Part shown: piece by piece, positions 23,701-34,113 of the stretch
Numbering within the stretch: position 1 is the first letter of the stretch
How the letters are laid out: each line of letters starts with the position of its first letter
NCBI GenBank assembly: GCA_017506865.1
Contig: JAFCMP010000549.1
Location: 496,001-560,000 of the forward strand
Length of the DNA: 64,000 bases
Reading direction: 5' to 3'
Origin: Tribonema minus
Lineage: Eukaryota; Sar; Xanthophyceae; Tribonematales; Tribonemataceae
Notes under the pieces: generated by a model
What the model was told of the DNA's origin: nothing
Database searches by the model: none
Seen by the model: only the letters and a program-made list of their open reading frames with translations
Made by a program: the position numbers and the translations under genes

Positions 23701-26700
23701 CCGTCAGCGTATGCATGACCATAAGGGTTAGGGTTAGGGATAGGTGCTGCGCTGTCAGCGCCCAGCAATCCGATCTAACCCTAACCCTAACCCAAAGTAT
23801 GCTAGCTGTAAGTAGGTCTTGCACCTGAGCACTATGAGTAGTTCTCATGTGTTTGACGTACAGGTGTTGAGCTCAGAGGGATCTCCCAGTCTCACGTGTG
23901 AGGTCCGTCTTATACCTACTGCTGCAAGGCACAGGGAACAGCTATAAAGTAGACCTGAAAGACAGCACCCCAGTCATGCTTGTGGTTTTCCGGTCATTTT
24001 TTTGCTATGGACAGTGTTTCGGTGCCGTGCAGTGGTAGGGTTAGAGTAAGGCGGAGGTCTCCAACATCTCTGTCACATGTGTACATATGGCCTTCCTTTG
24101 TCAAAACATATGGACAGGTCAGTAACACCAGCTCGTGTACCACCTTCTGCATTGATGAGGGTTGCAATCACATCAGCAGACTTGACTTTAGACTGAGACT
24201 CGATATTGGCATACAGCACAAAGCACTGTGCACTGCACTATCAGAGCGTGCTGGCCTAGATGTAGTACACTACCTACATCATACAACGCAACCAATTTGG
24301 GGCAGATGATAGGGTCATGGAGATGAGGTCCTTGATAAATCCATTCTTGTGATTTCTCCAGAAATACTGGTGGCATTATTGGCTGTATGTGGGCATAGCA
24401 ATTCAGGTCCACTTGTCAGAATTTACTTTTCTTGTGTACCAATGTCCTTTTTCTGCAGCATGCAGAGCAATTCAGAGCATTTGAGATGTAGTTGCCACAT
24501 CAAAATGACTCTTTTTGAAGTACCACAATGTGCCCTTTTCATGCGTCAACCCAACTCTGCTCCTGCCCTGCGTGTGCTGCTGTTGTGCTGGTTTCCAGGA
24601 GTTCACGTCAGAACGACAACAGGTGCGCTCACACGGACACTTCAAATTGAAGGAGAGAGATCATATATGAGCATGTTTACTACAGGGTTTTGCCAGTGTT
24701 TCACTTATGAGGCACATCACGAGTCTTGTGTAAGTCACGGGCTGCCTGCGTACTACTAGACACTTGATGCCGCATTGCAGATTGTTATCTCATGCATGTC
24801 AGGTTGATGGCTCATGAATCACGACTCGTTTCATGAGCACTAATCAGTCACAGAACCTCGCCCCTGCAGTGGGTGAGCATGTCTTGATTAGACTGCTCTT
24901 TGAACCGTGCTCCATTGTTGCTGACTGCATACTGCTAGACACCCGATGTCATCTGCACTTCTTGTCCATGGTCAGCTAGGTAGCCCTTTCAGGATACCAT
25001 TCAGATGAGAATGGCCACCGCTGCCGGAGCACATCATTCAATGAGTTGAATCGCTTGACGAAGTCTTGAGGTCTGCCAGAAGGGGCCTGCACTACTTCTG
25101 TATGTATATGCACAGTTGAGAGTATGAAGTTCATCCGCGGTGAACGATGGTGTAATGCTGCCCTGCATTAAAGCTCAGAATGAATGAATGCATCAATGCG
25201 CGTATTCGCTGTTTTGGTGCATCTCTGTTTGTGTGCAGCTTCAACAAGCGCTGGAGCACGCCGCGGAAACAGAGCGTGAGAACCGGCAAAAACTCATGAA
25301 CACCTATAGGGCACGGGAAAAGAGGCTGAAGGAGCAGATGGAGAGCACAATACACACTCTGCAGTCAAACCTGACGCTCACCACGCAGCGGCTTGAGGAG
25401 TTGGAGCGGGAGAAGGTATACATATGTAGGTATCAAAAGTTGAAGGTTTGATAGGTAATCTTGCACTTGTTATGTAGTGTCGTGAAGGCCACACGCCTGC
25501 ACATGTATGTTTTTGGCGGAGGCAGTGCGTACTTCTCACTCGTTATTGTGAAGGGGCACATTTAAAAGCGTAGATGTTCAGTACAACAGTGGAGGGGCAT
25601 ATTTGCCACATACTGACGCAGTGCAAGTGGTCAACCACACTTGTGTCGTCCCCCCATGGCTGCGTACCTCTGTGATTGCTGTCCTTTTCAGCGCGCGCAT
25701 TGTCAAACCTAGCTTAGCGTCTTGATTCTTGAAACCTGAAGTTAACTCTAAGTTGAAGTTCATATCAGCACTCAGCGCTTGTTGGACAGCGAGGGTAACC
25801 TTCACCGGTGGTTTTGACCCAGAATAGGAACAGGTTGTGCTCTTGAGTGAGGTCAGAGTCCCAGTGCAAGTGCCGGATAGCCGACCAGACTTGCAGCTGT
25901 AGATAATCAATCTGATTGTTCACATCCACAGTATTGCAGCGCAGTGTATTGTGAAGACATATAGCTATTTTATCCGATGCCAGAGCACTCGTCTAACATT
26001 TGCTATCCCCAACAACAAATCGCTGGCCTAAGTTTAGCCATCACTAAATCACTAACAACATGTCGCAATGCTGCTGATTCATGGGGGCCTATTGCTGACC
26101 GACTTGCAACACGCTACCTACCACCCAAGTGTACACAAAAGTCTGTTCAGCGCACAGTTGGTGCTTCCCCTGACTATATGCACAGCTGAACATGGCTGCA
26201 AACCATCTTCGTGCTGGTGTTTCAATGCACCCTCTCTGCAGATTCTCTGTCAGCAGCTGCTATATTTTCAAACTTTACCTGTGCTCGAGCCCAGTAGACT
26301 CTTGCAAGCATGTCGTTGTCATTGACTTCGCATTGCATTTTCTGCCCATTTTACGTGCAGACCCAAACCCTCGGATGGACTACTCCGATCAGCAGCAGGA
26401 GCAGTAGCACCATTAAACCACCAGTGCGTTCAGAGGTGACTCAACAGCGGCAGTTAGAAGATAGTTTACAGCAGGCAGGGGGGGTGTCGGCGGAGGGGGA
26501 CACTGAGGGGGACACTGAGGAGTACAAGAGCGATGAGTATGATGACGACGTCTATGACTCAACGGAAGACGAGTCAGTTGAAGATGAGTCACTTGAAGAT
26601 GAGCGGGTGGTGTACGAGCCCGTTCGGGGGGTGGCCGGCAGGTCTGCTGCAAGCAGCAACAGGGGGATGGGGGGGGCAAGACACGCCCCGTCTAAGCCTC

Positions 26701-26738
26701 CTGCTAGCACCACTAGCGGCAGCAGCCCTGGATCGTGA
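11788..26738 (+). CDS. Large coiled-coil protein, 17 or more exons
   Basis: Exons supported by borders and phase are 11788-12027, 12383-12766, 13064-13165, 13539-13643, 13994-14173, 15184-15351, 16729-16851, 17897-17989, 18535-18684, 19922-20398, 20835-20956, 21547-21705, 21796-21934, 22052-22143, 22941-23079, 25239-25415 and 26361-26738, about 1,080 residues. Nearly all junctions are phase 0 at a Q or E codon. The non-zero ones (20956/21547, 21705/21796, 22143/22941) also match. The N-terminus is acidic (SYSQEYDEDSGFES). The body is E/A/Q/R-rich with heptads (ERAAADLERALDVARAQHA...). Exon 10 is Ser/Pro-rich with an eight-His run. The C-terminus is very acidic (repeated EDESVEDESLEDE). The exon 2 donor is GC (CAG-GCGAGT). 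I recognise no family. The SYSQxYDxD motif plus long coil resembles basal-body and centrosomal proteins, which is a guess. Small exons may be missing. Confidence 0.8.
13141..13330 (+). repeat. Tandem duplication of exon 3 end, copy carries a stop
   Basis: GGAGAGGGTGCAGCAG then GTGAG (ending 13165) is repeated about 114 nt later as GGAGAGGGTGCAGTAG then GTGAG (ending 13279). The intron sequences following both copies also match (GAGCACTG... GGCAGCCGGCA). The CAG to TAG change would end translation if the copy were used. Confidence 0.8.
14150..14320 (+). repeat. Tandem duplication creating a 21-nt micro-exon
   Basis: The end of exon 5 (AAGCAGGCCTTGGTGCTGGAG then GTGAGG) is duplicated at 14230-14250. 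The copy has its own CACTACAG acceptor and GTGAGG donor and is exactly 21 nt, phase 0, reading KQALVLE, one coiled-coil heptad. The downstream intron sequence is copied too (TTTGACCTA(A/G)CCCTA...). Confidence 0.8.
15290..15650 (+). repeat. Four decaying copies of exon 6 end plus donor
   Basis: CTGGCCCCGCATCTGCAACAG then GTGACG ends the exon at 15351 and recurs ending at 15433, 15538 and 15644 with growing divergence. The last copy has GC in place of GT. Units are about 82-106 nt and include the start of the intron. Confidence 0.8.
16260..16728 (+). repeat. Tandem copies of the region before exon 7
   Basis: CTGACCG(C/T)GTTGAGC followed by CTGCTGC recurs near 16281, 16402, 16469 and 16665. 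A degraded copy of exon 7 coding sequence (CAGTCGGAGCTGCGGTCGTC) lies at about 16563-16620. Confidence 0.75.
16826..17175 (+). repeat. Two-copy duplication of exon 7 end and following intron
   Basis: GAGGCGCAGTTGGCGGCGCG then GAACAG-GTGGGG (donor at 16852) is echoed at about 17019-17049 by GAGGCGCGGCTGGTGGCGCG then AGCAG-GTGGGG. Both are followed by GGGCATGATAT, CTACATACTGCA and TCGGCCACTT(G/T)TAG at matching spacing. Confidence 0.8.
18945..19203. repeat. Direct repeat of about 260 bp, first copy
   Basis: The partner copy is 19493-19750. Shared blocks include GAGACTCATGACTGAGA, TGTGCAGCGTGACC, CTGCGCTGCAACCACTCCAG and CTCATGTGCAGTGTGA. The pair brackets the telomere-like array at 19411-19434. 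Intronic. Confidence 0.8.
19411..19434. repeat. Interstitial CCCTAA telomere-like array
   Basis: Four tandem CCCTAA units inside an intron of the coiled-coil gene. Confidence 0.9.
19493..19750. repeat. Direct repeat of about 260 bp, second copy
   Basis: Partner of 18945-19203. It also contains a degenerate telomere-like AGGTTTAGGGTTGGGG at the same relative position. Confidence 0.8.
22519..22840. repeat. Tandem duplication, two units of about 160 bp
   Basis: CTACTGCA(G/A)CACCTTCCATA opens both units. Both share TCACCTGCAGCTT(A/G)TTAGTA, then CAAGCATTC, ACTACACCACGAA and AGTGCGCGC. Intronic. Confidence 0.85.
23724..23793. repeat. Head-to-head telomere-like repeats (hairpin)
   Basis: AGGGTTAGGGTTAGGG at 23724-23739 and CTAACCCTAACCCTAACCC at 23775-23793 are inverted around about 35 nt, so the strand can fold into a long stem. 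Confidence 0.85.
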
Positions 26739-27249
26739 TGCTGTGTTATGCAGTCACTCCCATTAAAATCATCACAGCCCGAGAGCATACCCCGGCCTGT
26801 ACTGTGCACTGTCATGGTAGTGCTTTGTCCGTTGCTCCGCTAAAGTGCTTTGCTCTCCAGAAATTGTGAAACCGCGAGGCTTCGCAGCTACGCTGTACAA
26901 ACCCTAACCCTCATGCTTTGGATGTTGCGAAACACTCAGGATGCGTGTGTGTGTTGCTTGTTAATCGTGACCCAAATATATAAACATATACCTCGAAGTA
27001 CTATCCATGTGTCACTCGACATGTAATGCAGTGTGTTTGCAGGGGCAAAACAACCATGTTCTGGAAGCTTTCCACTAAAGGCAAATAATCGTGTTCTGGA
27101 AGGGAGAGACCCTGACAGTTGCTTGAAGTGAAACTGCCATGAAGTGCAACTGCCATCAACAACATATCCACAGCAAACGCAAGTATGCAATCACGTAGCA
27201 CAAACTGTTGGCAAGTTTTGAGGCCATGGCAAGATACCCCCCCTTGCTC
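26739..27249. other. Intergenic, no gene seen
   Basis: The 3' flank of the coiled-coil gene with AAACCCTAACCC at about 26899. No coding sequence supported. Confidence 0.5.
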
Positions 27250-27352
27250 TGTTGTACTTTTTATTGATTCTCGCTCAGGGCGCGAAAAAGCCCAGATGAT
27301 GGTCTTATGTACTCTTTATTAATTCTCGCTCAGGGCGCGAAAAAGCCCAGAT
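27250..27352 (-). repeat. Two-copy 3'-terminal repeat of the retrotransposon
   Basis: Two adjacent near-copies of about 56 nt, each with TATT(G/A)ATTCTCGCTCAGGG, then CGCGAAAAAGCCCAGATGAT. They lie downstream of the minus-strand retrotransposon ORF. On that strand the end reads GAGCGAGAATCAATAAAAAG then TACAACA. A related string occurs at 36454-36480 on the plus strand. Confidence 0.65.
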
Positions 27353-27691
27353 GATTGGCATCTAGCTGTAAGGAATCTACATGTCGTATGACAGTCTGAA
27401 AGTGTCGCAACGACAACCACTCAAACGCCGCCGCCGCCAAATGGCATCTCGGGGTCCTTCCCTACGTCCTCCTCCATGTGCCCCCCCCCCTGGATTCTGC
27501 CATGTGTGTCATGACACGGCCAGAGTACGCCATGTGGATCGCTGCCGACAGTGCCGAGCGTAAGCGCGCCAGGGCGATGCCCTTGAGAGCTTTAGGGCGC
27601 GCTCCTCTGGGCACTGACATCCTGCTGGCATACTCCGTCGCCACAGCCTCCAGCAGCTTCCGCCCCTGCTCCCCGATGCTGCCAAATGACC

Positions 27692-29668
27692 CTATTGCCA
27701 AAGTGGCAAGTTTGTAGCAATTCTGATCATAATGACCAGAATAGTGGGTAGTCTTGGCGGCCTCTTGGTCGCGGCAGCATCGCTCGGGGTCTGCTGCAGT
27801 CTTCGCCGCCCGCGACGCACCTGTGCCTCGAAGCAGGTAACGTCCACCATGAGCGGTAGGTGGCGTGTCGGGTCGTCGTAGCCGGTCACCGGGAAGGCGT
27901 CGGCAGGCAGCACGATGTCCATCCTGCGACTACCCGGCGGCCCGGCGGACCCCAGAAACGGCGTGTAGTCCTCGTCCACCAGTCCCGTTTTGAGGTATTG
28001 CCGCAGGATGCGCTGCGTGGCCCTCTTGACGCTTTTGTGGACGATGGTGTCGTGCGCTTTGACGCGTGGCGCTTGACACAGCCGTGCATGCAGGGTGCCG
28101 CCTGGCAACTTCCCGCACAGCTTGCAGCCTGCCGTCTGCTCCTCTACTCCGATGGCGCATTTGACGGCCAGCTGCCAGGATAGGCCATCGAACGAAGCCG
28201 TTGTGGAGTACATGGGCTCGTTGAGGAATGCCGTGCCGATGGAGTGCATGTGGCGCTGCGACCGGAATCGAGCAAGTGCTTGCGTGCGTTGCGTGCCCTG
28301 CGGCAGCTGTTGCAGGTCCGCCTCCACCTTATCTGCAAGCTCGGTAGCGACGGCATCTGCAAGCGCACTCTGATTGGGGCGCTTCAGGCTACACTGCAAC
28401 TGCAGAGCACTGGCGTCAAGTACGCAAGCAGCATCCGCACCAGTGCCACCACCTGCTGTCGGCCGCAGCGGCGGCTGCTGCGTAGGTGGTTGCTGCTGCA
28501 GTGGCGCTGGTGGCAGTATATGTTCCAGCTTGTCACCTGTTGCTGCACGTAGAGATGTGGCAGCTGTGGCGATCGTCCGCATGAGGGGCAGGCGCGCCAC
28601 CTCTGCTGCTGCTGCGCCTTGTAGCATTGCTGGTGTGGAACGCGCAGCGCCTGCATTGACGGCTGCCGCTGCTGCGTGCGCTGGTGCTGCAGCTGCGCCG
28701 CCTGCCGTTGCTGCTGCTGCCAGTGGTGTTGCTGCTGCCGCAGGTGTTGGTGCAGCACCTGCCGCATTGGCCGCTGCCACCGCCATTGCCGCTGTCGCAG
28801 CCGGCACGGTTGCGGCGCCGCCTGCCGACGCTGCTCCTGTTGCAGGTGCTGCAGCAGCCCTTAGGCTAGTAGTGCCTGTAGCAGCTGTATTGCCTATGCC
28901 CGCAGCCGCTGCTGTTGATGCTGCAGTTAGTGATGCCGCCGAGGCCACTTGAGGTGCAACATGTGCTGCCGCTGCTGCAGCAGCCTCTGATGCTGGAGCA
29001 GCTGCTGCTGCCGCCGCTGCTGCTGCCGCCGGAGTAGTTGCGCCGTGCGCCGCCGCTGCTGCTGCTGCCGCTGGTGCCGCCTGTGCTGCCGCCGCGGCCC
29101 CTGATCCAGCGGCAGCTGCGTCGTGTGTTGCCGGAATGGCTGCGCCATAAGCGCGGCCAGCCGCTGATGCAGTTGCCGCTGCCGGAGCGGTCGCGCCTCC
29201 ACTGGCAACCGCCGCTGCCGCTGTAACAGTTGCCGCTGCTGATGCTGCTGGTGCTGGTGCTGCTGCCGCTGCTGCCGGTGCCGCTTGTGTTGCCGCATCC
29301 TCAGCAGCATTGTCTGCAGCCGCTTGAGGAGCCGCCTGCTGCAGCACCCCCGCCCATCCAGAGAGTGCTGGTTGCAGCGCTTGCAACGTGCCCGCCACAT
29401 ACGCAGCATCAGCGATGTCGCAGGCGCTGGTAATGCCAAGGCCGCCATGCCGTGTTGGGAGTCGCGCTTGCTGTAAGGCTGGGCCGTGCGCTGCCAGATG
29501 GAAGTGGGCCCCACTTTGCTCAAACTGGCGCCAGGTCTGGCATGGTGGCTGCAGGCCCATTGAGTGCTCAAGCACCCACTGCGTGACCCGATCCCACTCC
29601 TTGGCGGCTGGCGCTGTCTGCGTAGTGGGAATGGTGCGCAGGCAGTACGTCATGCGAGGCACCACGCA
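27692..29668 (-). pseudogene. Retrotransposon C-terminal part: Ala-rich spacer, zinc knuckle, nuclease-like
   Basis: Continues in the same frame as the reverse transcriptase after an in-frame TAA at 29669-29671. After a thumb-like segment (RHGGLGITSACDIADAAYVAG) comes an alanine-dominated spacer of about 280 residues (roughly 28480-29340), encoded by GCN-repeat DNA. A CKLCGKLPGGTLHARLC zinc knuckle follows, then RRMDIVLPADAF and, some 20 residues on, LMVDVTC. The last two resemble the PD-(D/E)xK restriction-like endonuclease of R2/CRE-type elements; the nuclease assignment is inference. The ORF ends at 27692. Confidence 0.7.
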
Positions 29669-31410
29669 TTAGCGCAGTAACCTGAACATAGCCCTCGGAG
29701 ATGTCAGGCGCGCGCATCGCTCTGCAAATCGAGCCCCTGCCCCGCCTGCACCCGCTTCCCTGCGCAGCCATGCGTCCACAAAGCTGCTGTGGCCCACCGG
29801 CACCCCCAGCAACACAGCTCCACGGTTCTGATTTTCATCCGTATCCCCCACTAGCTGAACGCCCAGCTGCTGCAGCAGTTGCCGCTCGTGGTCTGTCACC
29901 ACATGCCCCCTGCCAGGCAGCGCGCGTGACTTGGTGAGGTTTAGCTCCAGCCCCACCTCCGCAAAGTGTTGTTTGAGCTGCGCCACCGCCTGTATGTCAT
30001 CCTGAGTCAGCGTGCAAGCGCCTGTTCGGACGTTGGCATCGTCCATGTAGGCGCCCGTCCGCCTCCGCGCGCGCTGCGCGACCGCCGCCTCATTGAACCG
30101 TTTCAAGCACTGAGCAATGGCGCCGCAGAAGAGCATCGGTGCCGCGGGGTCCCCCTGCTTAAACCCGCGCTGAGACATGATGATGCGCGTGGAGCCGTCG
30201 ACGTGCTGGAACAGCAGGCGTGGCCGAGTGCGAACGTATGTGCCGATGAAGTAGTCGAGGAAGTCCGGCAGCTGTGCTGCTACCCATTCCGCTGCCGCCA
30301 GGACGGATACCATGTTGAAGGCATTCTTGAGGTCCAGCATGAACTGTCAGTGACCGAGCTCATACGCGAGTTTGCCGGTCATGGCCGCTTTCTCCGCTCC
30401 TGCTGAGACGGCTACCCCATACTGCCCGTCTGGCTCAAGGAGCTCCGCCAGGAAGTCTTTGCGGTCTGCCACGTACACCGAAGTGCATAGTCGCTGCAGC
30501 ACCTCGCCGCAAACGATGGGCCGCTGCTTAGCTGTACCATCTTCCTGTTGTTCTGCAAGTGGCGTCAGGCGCCCCGCGCCATGCAACTGCCAGAAGGCAT
30601 CCGGCAGCCGCGCAGCCTCCCGCATAACGGTCTGAAGCCACCGTGTGAGGACAGCAGCAAACTCATGCCGTCCCCAGCTTGTGCGTAAAGCGCATCCTGC
30701 AGGTGGCTGTAGCGCAGCCCCGATGGGCCTGCTCCACTGTAAGGGCTTGCTCGCTGGATGAGCTTGGCAACCGTCTCTGGCTCAATTCCCTCCCCCTGTA
30801 ACAGGCTGAGTTCTGCTGGCATGTCGGCTGCTTTCGCCACAAGCTGATCAACCATGCCGGATAGCTCATGGAGTTGTTCCCCTGGCGCAGCGGGGGGGTG
30901 TTTGGACTGCATGGCGGCAAAGCAGTCATCATCAGGTATCGCCACCGTTTTGGGCTGAAGGAAACGCGCTGCCTGCTGTAGCCCCCCCCGTGTGCCCATG
31001 CACTGTAGGACGTAGGCGTTGATCGCTGCCTCCGTTTGCTGGCGCGCGCGCCAGCGCCGGTGCGCACGCGCGTGTGCGAGGAGCGCTGGCACCAACCGGT
31101 CAAGCTCACCGCGTGCCAACATTCTGATTCTGTCGGAGCGAGTGATGCCAGGTGCGCCATCGGTGGAGGTGATGAGTGATGGCATGAGGTGGTGTAGAAT
31201 CGTGGATCTTTGCAGTCGCTGCACCCGCCCTGCGGAATCTGGCTCCCGCGCCGCATTGACGAACATCGTCATTGTGTGTGCCAACAGATGTGTTGCTGCG
31301 TTCTCCAGTGCAGCTCCCACATAGCGACGATTGCGTGGTCTAGCAAGGCTTCTAGTTGTCGCGAACTGCAGCTTGCACAGCTCATCGAGGCTGATGCTGT
31401 CAAGCACTGC
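29669..31410 (-). pseudogene. Retrotransposon reverse transcriptase, broken
   Basis: The hallmark blocks are present: SPYSGAGPSGLRYSHLQDAL (fingers), then RPIVCGEVLQR, MLDLKNAFNMVS with the first catalytic Asp, QRGFKQGDPAAPMLFCG, and AYMDDANV with the YxDD box intact. A frameshift near 30655 moves the frame between the fingers and RPIVCG blocks. A TGA at 30347-30349 sits just before QFMLDLKNAFN; a TGG to TGA change would explain it. These are LINE-type blocks rather than LTR or group II intron ones. Confidence 0.88.
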
Positions 31411-32285
31411 TGCGACTGCGGGGGTTGAGATGGTCCACGTGAAAAGCCCACCTGCCCCACCTGCTGCGCCTGCAGGGCCTGGCGCTGCCGCTGCTGTCGC
31501 CGCACCTGCCGCTCTGGGGCCCCCTCCGCCGCGCCGCGGCCGCCACGACCACAGCCTCGTCCGCCGCTGTCGCTGCTGCGACCGCTGCCACGGCCACCGC
31601 GGCCGTTTTGAGTTCGCGCGCCACTGCCGCTGTTGCTAGCATCGCCGCTGCGGCTGCTGGCATCACTGCTGCGGCCGTTGCCAGCGCCGCTGTCCTTAGT
31701 ACCGGCTGCACTGCCGCCGCCGGCACCGCTGCTGCTGCCGCCTCCGGTTCTGCTGCCGCTAGTCGCTCTGCTGCTGATGTCTGCATCATTGCTGCCGCTG
31801 CGAACGCGTCCTCCATTGCCACGTCCGCGCCCTCCACTGCGACCCCAACCCCCTCGCGTAGCACTGCTGCCCCCGCGTTCCGGCCTCTTTGAGCTGCCGG
31901 AGGAGCTGCTGCCACCAGCCTGAGCAGCAGGTGCCTGCTGCGCGTGCGCTGGTCCCTTTGCGTAGGGGTTGCCGATGGGTGTGCACGCCGGTTGCTGCTG
32001 TGGCAGCGACGTGGTAGCTGTTGCCGTCGATGCATCAGGTGCTAGCAGTGCTGCTGATGCTGTTGTTGACAATGTTGCCGCCACTGCAGCGGGTGAAGTG
32101 ATAGGCCTGCAGTTGCGGCAGTGCTTGCCCGCGCTGGCATCGCTGCTGTCCACTCTGAATGTCTTGTTGGCATGAAACAGGTTTTTGCACAAGGCACACT
32201 CGGTGTAGATGGTTTGCAAGTGCGAGGTGCTGAGTTCGGAGCGCTCCAGGAACGTTGTTGCTGTCCCACTGTGGTGTTCGCGCTG
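31269..32285 (-). pseudogene. Retrotransposon N-terminal zinc-knuckle/Gly-Ser-Arg region
   Basis: Begins with a CxxC-x22-CxxC zinc-binding pattern (CALCKNLF...KHCRNC), then Ala/Ser and a long Gly/Arg/Ser low-complexity stretch, suggesting nucleic-acid binding. No ATG is seen upstream; the frame opens right at the edge of the CCCTAA array (32292). A frameshift near 31420 separates it from the next ORF (LDSISLDELCKLQFATTRSL). Confidence 0.65.
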
Positions 32286-32291
32286 GTGCTT

Positions 32292-32317
32292 CTAACCCTA
32301 ACCCTAACCCTAACCCC
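32292..32317. repeat. Interstitial telomere-like array at retrotransposon 5' end
   Basis: CTAACCC repeated about four times, then CCCC. It abuts the start of the retrotransposon's open frame. Confidence 0.9.
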
Positions 32318-32318
32318 C

Positions 32319-33440
32319 AAATGTACTTGAAATGAAGCGTCTTCATCGACACCAGCTTGAGACTGCACTTTTTAAGATAACGGAGTATAAAACCGCCCTC
32401 TTGTGTAAGACCTCCCCATGATGATCGTATACTGTAGAACAAGACCCCCCTCTCTCTAGGGACGTGTGTGTGTGTATGCAAGACGCGGGGTACGCTGTAT
32501 AAAACCAGGGTAAGCACGTGTTGTGTAAGATCGGGGTTGTACATAGACGTGGAAACTTTGGCAGTTATGGCAGTTACACAAACTTCAATCGGTTATGTAG
32601 GCAAAAAAAAATCAGCGCGTGACGACGAGCGAGCGAGTGTGGTGCTGCGCGAAAACAGTGGTGCGAGCTGCGTTGCCGCAACGTCCCTCTGCAGCGGAGA
32701 GTGCGCAGGTGGCAAGGACATGTTTGAACACGGCATGCTAAGGGCAGGAGCTGCTTAACGTTCATTTATGGCCAGCTACTGCAGTATATATCATGCGATA
32801 TACAATGCTACCCCAGCCACTCACGTGCGTGCAAGACAGCCTGAGTTCACTGTGTATCCCCCCGCCCCACCGAACAAGACCCCCCCGTCATGATATATAC
32901 ATTGTTTGCTGAACTCTGGCATCTTAGGGTTAGGGTTACGGTCAGTCAACTGCTCCAGCGCGATCACGTCTTGAAGAGTGCTTTTGGCAATGTAACTGCC
33001 GCAATCATGTCTGAAAGTGTGTTGTTGACGTCATATGTACGTGGGAGCACATTGGGAGTACAAGGTAACAGGGGCACTTAAGATTTTCAGAATATACGTT
33101 ACCATCTGACCCTGGCAATAGGGTTAGGCAATCCTAACCGTAACCCTGCGTCTACCCTAGCTGTCTACAGGCTCTGCCCTTCATTTTGGCACAGTTAAAA
33201 ACGTTATGTTTGTGGCAGCTGAAGCCTGCTTACTTGCCAAACCCTGATTGCAAAACACTCAGTGCAACTGCAGGCTCACCCTAAACCCTAGCCGGTGCTA
33301 CCGCTCGGTGGTAGGATTCCGGTTGTTATTGCGTGCTGCGCAGGTACGTACATGCGCAAAAGTGCCGGTATCAACAACTCTGGTCTTCAAGTGGCCCTAT
33401 GCATCATGTGGCCACATAGTATACCGATAGTAATAATCTA
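32319..33440. other. Intergenic, no gene seen
   Basis: Repeated motifs around AAGAC followed by C-runs and TGTATA-like AT-rich words, further telomere-like islands at 32924-32938 and about 33127-33146, and short ORFs without domains. Confidence 0.5.
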
Positions 33441-33445
33441 ATTGT

Positions 33446-34113
33446 CAGTTCAAGAAGATTGCCATTCTTGTGCAGACCCCGAGGTGTTCTGGGCAGAAGG
33501 GGCTGTCATCGACAACGATCAAGAGAAGGACATAGCCCGCCAGCGCGCCCTGCCAGCCGTGGTGAGCGGGCGCCCACGCCTGGGTGCGCTGACCCTGGAG
33601 CCGCTCCCCGCTCCCCACGTCAACCGCTATCGCCTCATGGTATGCGCCCCGGGCAGGAAGGCGGTGCATGCACCGGCGGAGGTCTACAGGATGGTCAAGC
33701 GCCAAATGGAACGGCGTCTGGGCGGGGATGCGTTCCGGAGCGTCAAGGCGCACAGACGAGGTATTATCAGTAGTATCGTCTGTGCGTCTCAGTAGTATCG
33801 TCTGTGCGTCTTGAACGCGTCCCCGCCCAAGAGCCGGTCCATTTAGCGCTGAACCATCCTGTAGACCTCCGCCGGTGCATGCACCGCCTTCCTGTCTGGG
33901 GCGCATACCATGAGGCGATAGCGGTTGACGTGGGGAGCGGGGAGCGGCTCCAGGGTCAGCGTACCCAGGCGTGGGCGCCTGCCTGCTCACAACGGCAGGG
34001 AGGGCGCGCTGGCTGGCTATGTCTGCGTCTTGATCCTTGTCGATGACAGCCCCTTCTGTCCAGAACACCTCGGGGTCTGCGCAAGAATGGCAATTCGCAT
34101 CTTGAACTGAGAA
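33446..34113. repeat. Large imperfect inverted repeat (foldback) with coding sequence
   Basis: Arms of about 325 bp (33446-33785 and 34113-33790) are roughly 90% identical by eye and meet at a short centre with duplicated CGCACAGACGATACTACTGA. Both arms encode the same protein fragment (CHSCADPEVFW, then NRYRLMVCAP, then AEVYRMV) from opposite strands. The left arm is truncated at TCAGTTCAAG, while the right copy's coding sequence continues outward to about 34430. Confidence 0.85.

Larger units (their letters stand above)
27250..32318 (-). mobile_element. Decayed non-LTR retrotransposon
   Basis: About 5 kb on the minus strand. In order from its 5' end: a CCCTAA array at 32292-32317, an N-terminal zinc-knuckle and Gly/Ser/Arg-rich region, the reverse transcriptase, an alanine-rich spacer, a second zinc knuckle with a possible nuclease domain, and a tandem 3' repeat. 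No LTRs and no flanking duplication were recognised. The coding frame is broken at least four times: frameshifts near 31420 and 30655, and in-frame stops at 30347-30349 and 29669-29671. This copy is therefore dead. Confidence 0.85.

Noticed and set aside
28374-28952. 192-residue plus-strand Ala-rich ORF
   Set aside because: Reverse reading of GCN/CAG repeats within the retrotransposon's alanine spacer.
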